64,000 bases of DNA from Chitinophagaceae bacterium (GCA_016787085.1 JAEUVJ010000069.1:44887-108886); one strand, 5' to 3'. Shown: positions 1 to 8,972, numbered from the stretch's first letter. A program made the numbers and translations. Notes: generated by a model not told the origin, from the sequence alone.

Positions 1-842
1 CATTTCCAGCGGCGGTGGCTCCAGAGGTAGTTGGCCGGGTCTTTACGAATAGTGGCTTCCACGACGTTCTTGTATAGCAGGGTTAGTTGTTCGGGGGTAT
101 AGTCAGCGCTGTTTTGGGAAATGGGAGTGACCTTAAATTCATAATACCCCCTTTTTACTTTATGAAATGCCACAAACACTACGGCCGTATTATTCTTTAC
201 AGCACCCTTGGCCGGTCCGCTGATGAACGGGACCGGCCTTCCGAAAAATTTCATCCAGTACGCTGCTGACCGGTTCCCGGGATTCTGATCGGCTGCCAGC
301 GCCAGTGCATGTTTTCCGGAGAATACGCTGTGCATTTTGTCTTTAAAATCCTGTGCAGAAATGAGCACGGTACCATACCTTGCCCTGAACGTAAAAAATA
401 TCTTGTCCAGTATTTTATTACTGATTTGCATGTAGATGCCCACGAACGGCGCCTTCAGGTTTTTGGCATAGATAAGATTGGCAAACTCCCAGTTGAATTG
501 ATGGGAGGCCATGACATTGACACTATACCCTTTATCCAATAATTCATTGATGTATCCAAACTCTCCTTTGGCCCTTTTTTCCAGTTCCTTTTCACTCATC
601 GAGATCATCTTCACCGATTCGATCAGTGTATCTGTAAAATTCAGGTAAAACTGTTTGGCGATCTTGATTCTCTCTTTGTCTGACTTTTCGGGAAATGCGA
701 TCTGCAGGTTACTTAGTACTATTTTTTTACGATACCCTGATACATAATACACAATAGAATAAGCAAGATCCGAGAAGAGATACAAAACCCTTAATGGAAG
801 CAAAGAAAAAACATAAAGACACCCATAAACAATGTAATACAT
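1..842 (-). CDS. Lysophospholipid/lipid A acyltransferase (LpxL/HtrB family), 3' end cut by window
   Basis: The frame is open from the ATG at 842 to the left edge, so the C-terminus lies outside the window. The protein begins MYYIVYGCLYVFSLLPL, a single N-terminal membrane anchor. It contains an H-x4-E acyltransferase motif (HQFNWE) and a late SHRRWKW motif, both typical of the LpxL/HtrB (PF03279) family. Members transfer an acyl chain to lipid A precursors or related lipids at the inner membrane. It is a paralog of the next gene, with the same anchor pattern, the same 'NL..AFPEK' segment and the same catalytic motif. The two form a tandem pair about 70 bp apart. The call to family is firm; the exact substrate is not known, and in Bacteroidota such pairs may include ornithine- or flavolipin-type acyltransferases. 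Confidence 0.88.
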   Translation of the reverse strand, partial: MYYIVYGCLYVFSLLPLRVLYLFSDLAYSIVYYVSGYRKKIVLSNLQIAFPEKSDKERIKIAKQFYLNFTDTLIESVKMISMSEKELEKRAKGEFGYINELLDKGYSVNVMASHQFNWEFANLIYAKNLKAPFVGIYMQISNKILDKIFFTFRARYGTVLISAQDFKDKMHSVFSGKHALALAADQNPGNRSAAYWMKFFGRPVPFISGPAKGAVKNNTAVVFVAFHKVKRGYYEFKVTPISQNSADYTPEQLTLLYKNVVEATIRKDPANYLWSHRRWK

Positions 843-912
843 GAATATAGTTTTTCCATAACAGAAGCCAGGGGACTGTTATGTGTTTTTAGTAACCAGA
901 TCAGTTTACGTA

Positions 913-1818
913 CTATTCAGATACCGGCATTGGCTTTTTATCCACCCACAATTCCTGATATGCCGGCTTCCATGTGTGCTTCCAGCGCCGGTGGCTCCAC
1001 AGGTAGAGCTCCGGCTGCAAACGGATATTATCTTCAAGATGTTTCACATATCTCCGTATCAGTTCGCCGTCCGGCAACTTTTTCGGTTCATCAGCTAAAA
1101 TAAAATAATCGAAATGATAATGCCCGCGTTTTTTGCGGGTAGTAGTCATCATCACCACAGGAATATCCTGGATACGGGCAAACTTTTCGGGTCCTTTCAG
1201 AAATACCGTCGGCTGATGCATGAAATATAACCAGTAACCACCTTCCGGATTCGGCGGGCTCTGGTCAGCTCCTAATGCCAGCAGGTATTGTTTGTTCCTC
1301 CAGGGAATGATAGCCCTCGCCATCTCTGTAGCCGGCAATTGCGGGTTCCCCCATCTTGATCGCACATACATCAGCAGCCTGTTTGCAATCCGGCTGTTTT
1401 GAGGCAAATACACAGTAAGAAAAGTATAAGGCTGGTTTATCCCGGTATGAAGGGTCATGATCTCCCAGTTAAAAAAATGACCAAGGTTTACCTGCACGGC
1501 TTTATTATTGTTATACAACTGGTGAAAAACCCCGAAATTTCCGCTTACTCTTTTGTTAAGCTTCTTTTTGCTGATAGATAGCAATTTTATCGTTTCTATC
1601 CAGTTGTCAATAAAGTTCCGGTAAAACCTGCGTGCAATCAACCGTAGTTCCTTCTCGTCCTTTTCGGGAAAAGCATTTCTCAGATTCAGCATCACTACTT
1701 TTCTGCGATACCCGGCTATAAAATAAAAGATCACGAAAAAAAAGTCTGCTATACCATAGAGTATAAAAAATGGAAGCAGGGAAACAAGGTATAAAAACCC
1801 AAAAAAAAGGTAATACAT
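913..1818 (-). CDS. Lysophospholipid/lipid A acyltransferase (LpxL/HtrB family)
   Basis: About 301 residues. An N-terminal hydrophobic anchor (residues 1-35) is followed by the acyltransferase domain. This carries the catalytic H-x4-E motif (GHFFNWE, near residue 116) and a C-terminal LWSHRRWKHTW motif. The family acylates lipid A precursors at the cytoplasmic face of the inner membrane. The ATG at 1818 is preferred over the in-frame TTG at 1824. A TAATTTTG element on the minus strand at 1829-1822 overlaps that TTG and would give an almost leaderless transcript starting at this ATG. It lies 17 bp downstream of nadB and upstream of its own paralog. Confidence 0.9.
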   Translation of the reverse strand: MYYLFFGFLYLVSLLPFFILYGIADFFFVIFYFIAGYRRKVVMLNLRNAFPEKDEKELRLIARRFYRNFIDNWIETIKLLSISKKKLNKRVSGNFGVFHQLYNNNKAVQVNLGHFFNWEIMTLHTGINQPYTFLTVYLPQNSRIANRLLMYVRSRWGNPQLPATEMARAIIPWRNKQYLLALGADQSPPNPEGGYWLYFMHQPTVFLKGPEKFARIQDIPVVMMTTTRKKRGHYHFDYFILADEPKKLPDGELIRRYVKHLEDNIRLQPELYLWSHRRWKHTWKPAYQELWVDKKPMPVSE

Positions 1819-1821
1819 GAT

Positions 1822-1829
1822 CAAAATTA
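1822..1829 (-). promoter_or_regulatory. Bacteroidota -7 element TAATTTTG before the acyltransferase gene
   Basis: A perfect match to TAnnTTTG on the minus strand, ending four bases before the ATG at 1818. No clear TTTG -33 element was found at the right distance. If used, the transcript would be essentially leaderless. This is a sequence match only. Confidence 0.4.
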
Positions 1830-1835
1830 CTAAAG

Positions 1836-3437
1836 CTATAACACGATATTCTGCACCAGTTCGCTCTTGCCTTTATAATCGGTATTGTAATGAAGGCCCC
1901 GGCTTTCTTTTCTGAACATGGCCCCTTTCACAATAAGGTAACCCACTGTGATCAGGTTACGCAATTCCAGCAACTGGATGGATAAAGAAGTGCTCTCGTA
2001 TAATTGTTCTGTTTCTTCCCACAACAGGTCAAGCCGTCGCATAGCCCTTTGCAAACGGATATCATTGCGTACAATACCCACATAATCGCTCATTACCTGC
2101 TGCAGCTCTTTCAGGCTTTGCGTGATCAGGATCATTTCTTTAGGCTCATTGGTACCCTGCGCATTCCAGTCAGGTATTCGATCTGCAAAAGCAATTGCAT
2201 CCTTTCTGTTCACCGCATCGGTATAGCAGCGGTGGGCAAACACCATTGCCTCCAGCAAAGAGTTACTGGCTAACCGGTTGGCCCCGTGCAGGCCCGTACT
2301 GGAACATTCGCCGCAAGCGTACAAATTCCTGATCGAGCTCCTGCCCCACTCATCCGTTTTGATACCTCCGCAACTATAATGAGCTGCGGGCGCCACGGGT
2401 ATCATATTCCTGGCAATATCAATTCCAATTGACAGGCATTTCTCATAGATATTCGGGAAATGCTCCGTGAATTTCTCCTTTTCAAAATGACGGCAATCGA
2501 GCCAGACATGCTCCGTACCTGTGCGTTTCATTTCACTGTCTATCGCCCGGGCCACAATATCTCTCGGCGCCAGGTCTTTGCGTTCATCATACCTCGTCAT
2601 AAAAGCTTCACCATCTTTATTCCGCAAAATACCGCCATCTCCCCGCACTGCTTCCGTAATTAAAAATGCCTGCCCTTTCATGCCCGGTTCATATAATGCC
2701 GTTGGATGAAACTGAATGAACTCCATATTCTCGATCCTACCTTTAGCCCTATATACCATCGCCACGCCATCACCGGTAGCAATGGAGGGGTTCGTGGTCG
2801 TTCTGTATGCCTGGCCATTGCCCCCCGTAGCCAGCACAGTTATCTTCGCCAGTATCTTTTCCACCTGGTTAGTCTGCGAATTCAATACATACACACCATA
2901 ACATTCGATATCAGGGGTAGCTTTGGTAACGAGATAACCGAGATGATGCTGCGTGATGATATCAATTACAAAATAGTGCTTCAGTATCTCCATATTCTTT
3001 TGGCGGCTCACAGCCTCCAGCAATGCCCTTTCCATTTCCCAGCCCGTTACATCTTTATGATGAATGATCCGGTGTTCCGAGTGGCCACCTTCCTTTCCTA
3101 ATTTATAGTCGCCGTCTTTCTCTTTATCGAACCGGGCCCCCCATTCTATCAGTTCTCTTACCCTGTCAGGCCCCTCTTTTACCACGATCTCTACTACTTT
3201 TTCATTACACAACCCGTCTCCGGCAATCAGCGTATCCTCGATATGTTTTTCAAAACTGTCATTCTCCATGTCATTGACCACTGCCACGCCTCCCTGCGCA
3301 TACTTGGTGTTAGTTTCATCAGCAGCTGCCTTTGTCAGCACCAGTATGTTTTTATCAGGATAATATTGTGCCATTTTCAGTGCATACGTCAGCCCTGCTA
3401 TACCCGATCCAATGACTAAAAAATCTGTTTGCTGCAT
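1836..3437 (-). CDS. nadB: L-aspartate oxidase
   Basis: 533 residues, the usual length. It oxidises L-aspartate to iminoaspartate, the first step of de novo NAD synthesis in the cytoplasm. The N-terminal FAD-binding motif GSGIAGLTYAL is at residues 11-21. A KYAQGGVA segment near residue 46, HPTALYEPG in the substrate-binding region and LHGANRLASNSLLEA near residue 390 are diagnostic of the fumarate reductase/NadB flavoprotein family. A C-terminal helical domain follows. It sits downstream of yhhN and upstream of an acyltransferase gene on the same strand. nadA and nadC are not in the window. The distinction from succinate dehydrogenase flavoprotein is supported by length and by the absence of neighbouring sdh genes. 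Confidence 0.95.
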   Translation of the reverse strand: MQQTDFLVIGSGIAGLTYALKMAQYYPDKNILVLTKAAADETNTKYAQGGVAVVNDMENDSFEKHIEDTLIAGDGLCNEKVVEIVVKEGPDRVRELIEWGARFDKEKDGDYKLGKEGGHSEHRIIHHKDVTGWEMERALLEAVSRQKNMEILKHYFVIDIITQHHLGYLVTKATPDIECYGVYVLNSQTNQVEKILAKITVLATGGNGQAYRTTTNPSIATGDGVAMVYRAKGRIENMEFIQFHPTALYEPGMKGQAFLITEAVRGDGGILRNKDGEAFMTRYDERKDLAPRDIVARAIDSEMKRTGTEHVWLDCRHFEKEKFTEHFPNIYEKCLSIGIDIARNMIPVAPAAHYSCGGIKTDEWGRSSIRNLYACGECSSTGLHGANRLASNSLLEAMVFAHRCYTDAVNRKDAIAFADRIPDWNAQGTNEPKEMILITQSLKELQQVMSDYVGIVRNDIRLQRAMRRLDLLWEETEQLYESTSLSIQLLELRNLITVGYLIVKGAMFRKESRGLHYNTDYKGKSELVQNIVL

Positions 3438-3534
3438 GATATGTTTTATTTGCCAGCGGCTGTACTATTATTGATCTGTGAAATGCCACTATCCACTGCC
3501 GGACTTCCCGAAGCATACACTTACCGAAACAGCA

Positions 3535-3542
3535 CAAATTTA
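3535..3542 (-). promoter_or_regulatory. Possible -7 element TAAATTTG upstream of nadB
   Basis: A perfect TAnnTTTG match on the minus strand overlapping the stop codon of the upstream YhhN gene. It is about 97 bp before the nadB start. No matching -33 element was seen, so this is weak support for a separate nadB promoter. Confidence 0.3.
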
Positions 3543-4220
3543 TTTCTTACTGCTCATATTCATATACCTGGCCGCCCCTTCTGTAATAAATAATTGTGCA
3601 AGCCCGTAAGTCAGCATGATGAACGGATCTGCCAGCGTAAACGGTTGATAAAATTTATTGATCGCTAAAACCGAATCAGAAATCACAAATAGAAGGGCTC
3701 CGGACATCATCATCCTTCCTGCTCTTCTATCCTTTATGAAAAACATATGCATGGCCAGCATGAACATGAAACTGATAACAAGACCATATACCCTTACAGG
3801 CAGTTTCATATCGCCCAGGTAAGGTGAAAGGAAACTGATAAGAGCTGCATAGTAAGCTACCACCAATAGCAGCAGCCATATATTGCTCTTTATTTGTTCT
3901 TTTACTCTTACCCAATGAAAAAAGATAATGTAAAAGATATGGGCAGCAAGAAATGCCGACAAGCCAAGCAGGAAGAAAAAGGGATCATTTTCCTGGAATA
4001 GCAGTAACATATCGCCCAGCCATGAAAACAATAGCGCCAATAATATCCATTTCCTCAACCCGGACATTATCCTTTTTACCTGCAAAAGAAAATAGGCTGC
4101 CAGGGAAATGATGATCAGTGGCTTTGAGGTATATTCCAGCCATTGAACTTTCAATAATACACCGGCGATGTTAACAGCAAGAACAATGGCAAACAGGACG
4201 AGAAGTGTTCTTTTATTCAC
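3540..4220 (-). CDS. YhhN family membrane protein (lysoplasmalogenase-like)
   Basis: 226 residues, almost entirely hydrophobic with about eight predicted membrane segments. The pattern fits the YhhN/TMEM86 family (PF07947), including 'SWLGDMLLLF' near residue 65 and 'GALLFVISDSVLAINKF' near residue 177. The paired acidic residues in these helices are the conserved polar residues of the family. Characterised animal members hydrolyse lysoplasmalogens; bacterial function is less certain. Its start overlaps the end of ispG by 8 bp, so the two are probably translationally coupled. The family call is good, the activity is inferred. Confidence 0.85.
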   Translation of the reverse strand: MNKRTLLVLFAIVLAVNIAGVLLKVQWLEYTSKPLIIISLAAYFLLQVKRIMSGLRKWILLALLFSWLGDMLLLFQENDPFFFLLGLSAFLAAHIFYIIFFHWVRVKEQIKSNIWLLLLVVAYYAALISFLSPYLGDMKLPVRVYGLVISFMFMLAMHMFFIKDRRAGRMMMSGALLFVISDSVLAINKFYQPFTLADPFIMLTYGLAQLFITEGAARYMNMSSKK

Positions 4221-6327
4221 TCTTTATAATTTGATTGGCTGGTTCCACCCATGCTTCATTTTCTTTCAGCAGATTGACCAGTTCCTGTACCGCGATCTCA
4301 CTGTTGACGTTTCTTTTTACTATTTCTTTCCCTTTATACAGCGTGATCTTACCGGGACCGCTGCCAACATACCCGAAATCCGCATCCGCCATTTCGCCCG
4401 GTCCATTCACGATACATCCCATGATAGCGATCTTGACTCCTTTCAGATGATGAGTAACAGAACGGATCTTTGCCGTCGTTTCCTGCAGGTCAAATAATGT
4501 ACGGCCACAACTGGGACAGGATATATATTCTGTTTTGGAGATACGTGTTCTCGTCGCCTGCAATATGCTGAATGCTGTGTTATTAATAAATTGTTCCACC
4601 GTCTGATTTTGCAGATAGTTCCTGCCGGAAGCATTCAGCGATGACCGGGCACTACTGCCGTCATAGGCTTTCTGCGTCATTCCCAGGCAAATACCATCGC
4701 CCAACCCATCCAGGAACAAGGCCCCGGTTTCAGTAGCAAAATGAATAAGGTGTTCGTCAGTGGTTTGATAATGGCTGTCGGTGATCAGTATAACCGGGTT
4801 CTTGATATTCCTGTTCATTAGTTCAACGAACATACGGCGTACCGCGGGCATGGTATGAGCATGCGTGCTGCTGAGACAAATAACCACAGAAGGATCATTC
4901 GCCAATTCATCAAGATAAGGAATACCGGCAGCATCACTATAACAATCCACCATTACGAAATTCAGTTTCTCACTTTTTATTTCAGCTGAAACATAACCGC
5001 TATCCTGGAAAATAGGTAAATACTTTTTCTTATCTGCCGCATCTTCCCATGCAGCCGGGTAAACGATCACTTTCAATGTACCTGGCAAAGCAAAATCCAG
5101 CAACTGGTGGCCGGTAAAAATATAATCGGCAGCCGCATCGCTGATATTCCATTTGTCTGTTGCTTCGTCATAAGTATAGCCAATGCTTTGCAGATCAGCC
5201 GGCGTGATCTTTTCCAGCTTGCTCATATCTGCGATCACAACAGGTACCTGCTTACCCCCGATATTATCTACGGCAAATGTTTCCCTTCGCTGATAGTGGA
5301 ACGGATCGTACGGAAGCCTGTCCGCAAGAACTCCTTTGAAGAATTCTGATGTATGAGGTATAATTATTTCGCCGGAAGACCTCTCGCCCTGACTTCCGAC
5401 TTCTGACTTCTGACCTCCGGCCCCATACTTCCGGCTTCTGTCTTCGTATCTTTTTACAATATCCCGGCATACCGGAATTTCCAGTTCCGGATCTTCTGTC
5501 AGCGAAACACGGATCGTATCTCCTAATCCGTCCTCCATTAATGTTCCGATGCCGATGGCGCTTTTGATCCTTCCATCCTCTCCATCCCCGGCTTCCGTTA
5601 CACCAAGATGCAACGGGTAACAATCACCAAATTCATCAAACATGGTTTTCACTAATAAACGATAGGCCTGCACCATTACCTGTGGGTTGCTGGCCTTCAT
5701 GCTCAATACGATATTGTGGTAACTTTCGTCCCTGGCTATGCGCAAAAATTCCATAGCACTTTCCACCATTCCCATCGGGGTATCGCCGTAACGGCTCATG
5801 ATGCGGTCGCTCAGAGAGCCATGGTTAGTACCTATCCGCATCGCCGTACCATACTCTTTGCAGATATTTACCAATGGTGTAAAACGTTCACGTATGCGGT
5901 CAATCTCTTCTGCATAATCGGCATCAGAATATTCGATGAGTTCAAATTTTTTCTTGTCAACATAATTGCCCGGGTTCACCCTTACCTTTTCAACGATCCT
6001 TGCAGCGATCTCCGCTGCATTGGGTGTAAAATGAATATCTGCCACCAACGGGGTGGTATATCCTCTTCTGCGTAATTCATTTTTAATATTCAACAGGTTC
6101 TCGGCTTCTTTTTTGGAAGGCGCTGTTATCCGCACCAATTCTGCACCCGCCTCAATGCAACGGATACTCTGCTCCACCGTAGCGATAGTATCCATTGTAT
6201 CAGTGGTCGTCATGGTTTGTATACGTACCGGGTGAAAGTTGCCAAGCAAAAGATCACCGATCCTTACTTCTTTGGTCGCAAGACGCTTATACGAGGTGAG
6301 AGATTCACAGTACAACTGCATGGTCAA
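4213..6327 (-). CDS. ispG: 4-hydroxy-3-methylbut-2-enyl diphosphate synthase (long form with insert domain)
   Basis: 704 residues. This is the long IspG found in Bacteroidota, Chlamydiae and plants rather than the ~370-residue form. It converts MEcPP to HMBPP in the MEP isoprenoid pathway using a 4Fe-4S cluster. Residues 14-290 form the TIM barrel (RIQTMTTTDT near 34, VRVNPGNYVD near 115). An insert domain follows, then the C-terminal cluster domain with SCPSCGRTLFD near residue 606 and CIVNGPGEMADADFGYVG near 648 supplying the cysteines. Residues about 293-312 are encoded by a tandem heptamer array, unusual for the family and probably a tolerated linker expansion. The start could also be the ATG at 6321. 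A TAACTTTG element lies upstream at 6376-6369. Confidence 0.96.
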   Translation of the reverse strand: MTMQLYCESLTSYKRLATKEVRIGDLLLGNFHPVRIQTMTTTDTMDTIATVEQSIRCIEAGAELVRITAPSKKEAENLLNIKNELRRRGYTTPLVADIHFTPNAAEIAARIVEKVRVNPGNYVDKKKFELIEYSDADYAEEIDRIRERFTPLVNICKEYGTAMRIGTNHGSLSDRIMSRYGDTPMGMVESAMEFLRIARDESYHNIVLSMKASNPQVMVQAYRLLVKTMFDEFGDCYPLHLGVTEAGDGEDGRIKSAIGIGTLMEDGLGDTIRVSLTEDPELEIPVCRDIVKRYEDRSRKYGAGGQKSEVGSQGERSSGEIIIPHTSEFFKGVLADRLPYDPFHYQRRETFAVDNIGGKQVPVVIADMSKLEKITPADLQSIGYTYDEATDKWNISDAAADYIFTGHQLLDFALPGTLKVIVYPAAWEDAADKKKYLPIFQDSGYVSAEIKSEKLNFVMVDCYSDAAGIPYLDELANDPSVVICLSSTHAHTMPAVRRMFVELMNRNIKNPVILITDSHYQTTDEHLIHFATETGALFLDGLGDGICLGMTQKAYDGSSARSSLNASGRNYLQNQTVEQFINNTAFSILQATRTRISKTEYISCPSCGRTLFDLQETTAKIRSVTHHLKGVKIAIMGCIVNGPGEMADADFGYVGSGPGKITLYKGKEIVKRNVNSEIAVQELVNLLKENEAWVEPANQIIKSE
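5391..5447. repeat. Degenerate heptamer tandem array inside ispG
   Basis: Four consecutive 7-bp units of the form GACTTCN / GACCTCC occupy 5391-5418. More degenerate CTTC-containing units continue to about 5447. On the coding strand these read as repeated GAAGTCN. The array encodes a low-complexity, Gly/Ser/Glu-rich linker (KSEVGSQ and flanks) in IspG without breaking the frame. Such heptamers are typical of intergenic repeats in this bacterial group, as far as I recall. Confidence 0.7.
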
Positions 6328-6368
6328 TGTGCCGGTTTGCTAATATGCCAATTGGCTAATAAGAACGG

Positions 6369-6376
6369 CAAAGTTA
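6369..6376 (-). promoter_or_regulatory. -7 element TAACTTTG upstream of ispG
   Basis: A perfect TAnnTTTG match on the minus strand, 42 bp before the ispG start. No convincing -33 TTTG was seen at 17-23 bp. Confidence 0.35.
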
Positions 6377-6433
6377 CTTAAGTAATTCTGAAACCGCGGA
6401 CCGGAAGTAAATCAGCGTCCTTCTAATCTGCGC

Positions 6434-7042
6434 TTACCAATCTTTGGGGGAGCCGGCTCCTGTTTTGGATTTCTGCATTTTCTGTTGGAGGTCTTTTTCT
6501 TTCTGCTGGAGCAGCTTAAGCTTTTGCTCAGCCTCTTTTTGATTCATTTTAGGCTGTTGTTGCTGTTTTTTATTTTGCTCCTGCTTCTTTTTTTCCTCTT
6601 TTTTAGGAGGCGGGGTTTTCTTCTTTAACTCCAGCAATGCTTTTTGAAGATTTTCCCGGGCCTCTTTATCATCCGGGTTTTGCCGCAAAGCGCTTTTATA
6701 CGCCTCGATACTTTCTTCAAGCCTTTTCTGATCAGACAGAATAGCTCCTTTATTATAAAAGGCCCTCGCTTTGTCAGTAGCATTACTGCTGTTAATGGCT
6801 AATTCATCAAAGCCTTTAATAGCCTCACTCTTTTTGGATAACCGGTAGTTCGTACTCGCCAGGTTGGATTTTGCCGTTTTGCTGGAAGGATCATACGCCA
6901 GTGCTTCTTCATAAGCAGTTTTTGCCGGCTCATATTGCTTCAGCTTATACAGGTCATTCCCTTTTTGTACTGATAGCTCAGCCCGTTGTGCACATGCACA
7001 AGAATAAACAAAAATGAATACTATGACCAATTGTTTTTTCAT
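6434..7042 (-). CDS. batC: BatC-like tetratricopeptide repeat protein
   Basis: About 202 residues from the ATG at 7042. It begins with a signal peptide (MKKQLVIVFIFVYSCACAQ). Two or three TPR units follow at residues 22-125 (KGNDLYKLKQYEPAKTAYEEAL, ARAFYNKGAIL). A highly charged Lys/Gln/Glu-rich coiled region (residues 130-190) ends in KDW, as in Bacteroidota BatC proteins. The start overlaps the batB stop as ATGA, which is why 7042 is chosen over the upstream start at 7117. Bat proteins form an envelope-associated complex linked to stress tolerance; the molecular role is not settled. Confidence 0.85.
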   Translation of the reverse strand: MKKQLVIVFIFVYSCACAQRAELSVQKGNDLYKLKQYEPAKTAYEEALAYDPSSKTAKSNLASTNYRLSKKSEAIKGFDELAINSSNATDKARAFYNKGAILSDQKRLEESIEAYKSALRQNPDDKEARENLQKALLELKKKTPPPKKEEKKKQEQNKKQQQQPKMNQKEAEQKLKLLQQKEKDLQQKMQKSKTGAGSPKDW

Positions 7043-8043
7043 GCTGTCGCCAGCTTTTTTCTTTCGGGAATAAAAAACTCGGCCAGTAAAAGTATCAGCA
7101 TCGCCCCTGCAAACCACCAGTAGTAGGTTTTGAAATTCATCAGCGATACATCACCGAATGCTTTGCTCTCAATTTGTGACAATTGCTTTTTCATTGCTTC
7201 TACTGCTTCATCGCTTCCCTCTAAACGAATATAAACGCCATTTGTGCTTTCGGCAATGGATTTTAACGCTTCTTCATTTAGCCTCGTAACAACTGGGTTG
7301 CCGGAGGCATCCATTTTAGGCTCTCCGGTAACAGGATCAATAATATTAGCACCTTCGGGAGAACCGATACCGACTGTATTGATCATCATACCCTGGTCGG
7401 CCAGGTCATTGGCTGTGGCAATTGCATTGGCATCATGGTCTTCCCCGTCCGATATCAGCACGACCGATTTAAATCTTCTTTCAGCAGTATTAAAAGCATT
7501 GGCACTCATCTTCAGCGCCTCATTGATCACTGTGCCTTGCTGGGGAATTATATCAGGTCTTGCTGAAGAAACAAATAGCTGAGCCGCTGCATGATCAGTA
7601 GTGAGAGGCATTTGCAGGTAAGCTTTACCGGCAAACAATACCAACCCGATACGGTCATTAGGCATCGTACTGATCAGCTTATTTACAAATTGTTTTGCTC
7701 TTTCAAGCCGGCTGGGTGGCAGATCGGCCGCCAGCATACTCTTACTTACATCCATGGCGATCACTACATCAATGCCCTTACGATTGACGCCGTCCGCATC
7801 ACCTGCCTTGCGCAGATTCATAACGGCTATCACGCCTGTTGCAATAGCTAACAACAGCAGTATGAATTTTAAACTGAACAGTACAGAAGAGAAATTACCG
7901 GTCAGTTCTTTTACCAGCCTTTTATCTCCCATCCGTTTTGTCACTTTCCGTTTCCAGCGCAGCAGGAAAAAGAAAAGGAGTACCAGAAACGGAATGGCTA
8001 CCAGTAACCAGGCAAACTGTGTATGTTGAAAATGGGGTTTCAA
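7039..8043 (-). CDS. batB: BatB-like von Willebrand factor A domain membrane protein
   Basis: 334 residues. Hydrophobic segments at residues 10-28 and 57-75, then a VWA domain (about 88-285), then a C-terminal membrane segment (about 308-326). The metal-binding MIDAS motif is intact: DVSKS near residue 98, a threonine near 171 and SDGED near 199. Signature stretches such as DRIGLVLFAGKAYLQMP fit BatB rather than BatA. batC follows with an ATGA overlap. The usual partners (MoxR ATPase, DUF58 protein, BatA, BatD) are not in the window: a beta-lactamase gene lies upstream and ispG downstream. Confidence 0.87.
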   Translation of the reverse strand: MKPHFQHTQFAWLLVAIPFLVLLFFFLLRWKRKVTKRMGDKRLVKELTGNFSSVLFSLKFILLLLAIATGVIAVMNLRKAGDADGVNRKGIDVVIAMDVSKSMLAADLPPSRLERAKQFVNKLISTMPNDRIGLVLFAGKAYLQMPLTTDHAAAQLFVSSARPDIIPQQGTVINEALKMSANAFNTAERRFKSVVLISDGEDHDANAIATANDLADQGMMINTVGIGSPEGANIIDPVTGEPKMDASGNPVVTRLNEEALKSIAESTNGVYIRLEGSDEAVEAMKKQLSQIESKAFGDVSLMNFKTYYWWFAGAMLILLLAEFFIPERKKLATA

Positions 8044-8126
8044 AATTGTTCAATGACGGGCTATAAACTCAACAATTGCACCAGAATTGTATAATTTTCA
8101 CTCAATATTTAACGGAAAAGTACGAC

Positions 8127-8954
8127 TCACATCTTCCCTTCCATAAAACCCAATTGCTTCAGGATGTCCTTCAGCATTTTCATCCTCACCGTCCACATAT
8201 CAAAATCCTTATCAGGAGACTCGATATTCAACACAAAGAAATAAGGATGATTATTCTCTTCTACCCAACCGACGACCCATCCTATAGCATGGCCGTTCTC
8301 TCTGAATCCCCAGCCCGTCTTATAGCCAAGGCGATAATTGGCATTATTCTCAAAAAGCATAGCCCGTTTTACCATTTCCTGGTAACTCTTGAAAAAGGGA
8401 AGCTGGTCAAAATATAGCTTTTTTACAATTCCTAACTCCTGGTCGGGAGTGATCTTAATGGAATTATCCAGCCAAAAGCTATCAATCGCTGAACGGATCA
8501 CGACTTTATCCTTATCGGTTTTAGCTCCGTATTTTAATGTATCGAGCCATCTTTCCATCTCCGGTTTTCCAATGCGCCTGGCTACTTCCTGGTAGTAATT
8601 GACAGCCGATACCCGAAATGCCTGGTACATGTTCAGGTCCTGATTCCAGTCAGCTACCCTTCTCACCACGCTGTCCCATTTTATCACCATGCTGTCGTTG
8701 GCGATCTTACCGGTTTGTAATCCGATAAGGGAATTGATGATCTTGAAGGTGGATGCAGGCAGGTAACTGCTGTCGCGGTACCGGGATAGATTATACACCG
8801 TGAATTTGCCCGTTCCGTTATTCATCAGGGCAAAACAGCCCTCTACTTTACTTTCATCAAAATATTTCTTTAAGCTATTATCGGTTTCCACATTATTGGT
8901 AGAGCAGGATGCAAATAGAACAACTGTCAGCAGGCAGGCGATAACGGGTCTCAT
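8127..8954 (-). CDS. Class D (OXA-type) beta-lactamase lipoprotein
   Basis: About 275 residues. A lipoprotein signal ends in the lipobox LFASC (lipidated Cys17). Class D serine beta-lactamase motifs follow in order: PASTFK with nucleophile Ser68 and Lys71; SAV near residue 129; FWLDNSIKI of the omega region; KTG within GYKTGWG. The YGN motif appears as YGA. These enzymes hydrolyse beta-lactams in the periplasm. A related penicillin-binding sensor is less likely because there is no long N-terminal membrane part. The ATG at 8954 is chosen because a TAATTTTG element at 8980-8973 overlaps the alternative start at 8975. Substrate range cannot be told from sequence. Confidence 0.88.
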   Translation of the reverse strand: MRPVIACLLTVVLFASCSTNNVETDNSLKKYFDESKVEGCFALMNNGTGKFTVYNLSRYRDSSYLPASTFKIINSLIGLQTGKIANDSMVIKWDSVVRRVADWNQDLNMYQAFRVSAVNYYQEVARRIGKPEMERWLDTLKYGAKTDKDKVVIRSAIDSFWLDNSIKITPDQELGIVKKLYFDQLPFFKSYQEMVKRAMLFENNANYRLGYKTGWGFRENGHAIGWVVGWVEENNHPYFFVLNIESPDKDFDMWTVRMKMLKDILKQLGFMEGKM

Positions 8955-8972
8955 CTCAGGAATAAATTTTGG

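Noticed and set aside
5264..5623. 119-codon frame inside ispG
   Set aside because: Arg/Gly-rich shadow frame created partly by the heptamer repeat; ispG is certain.
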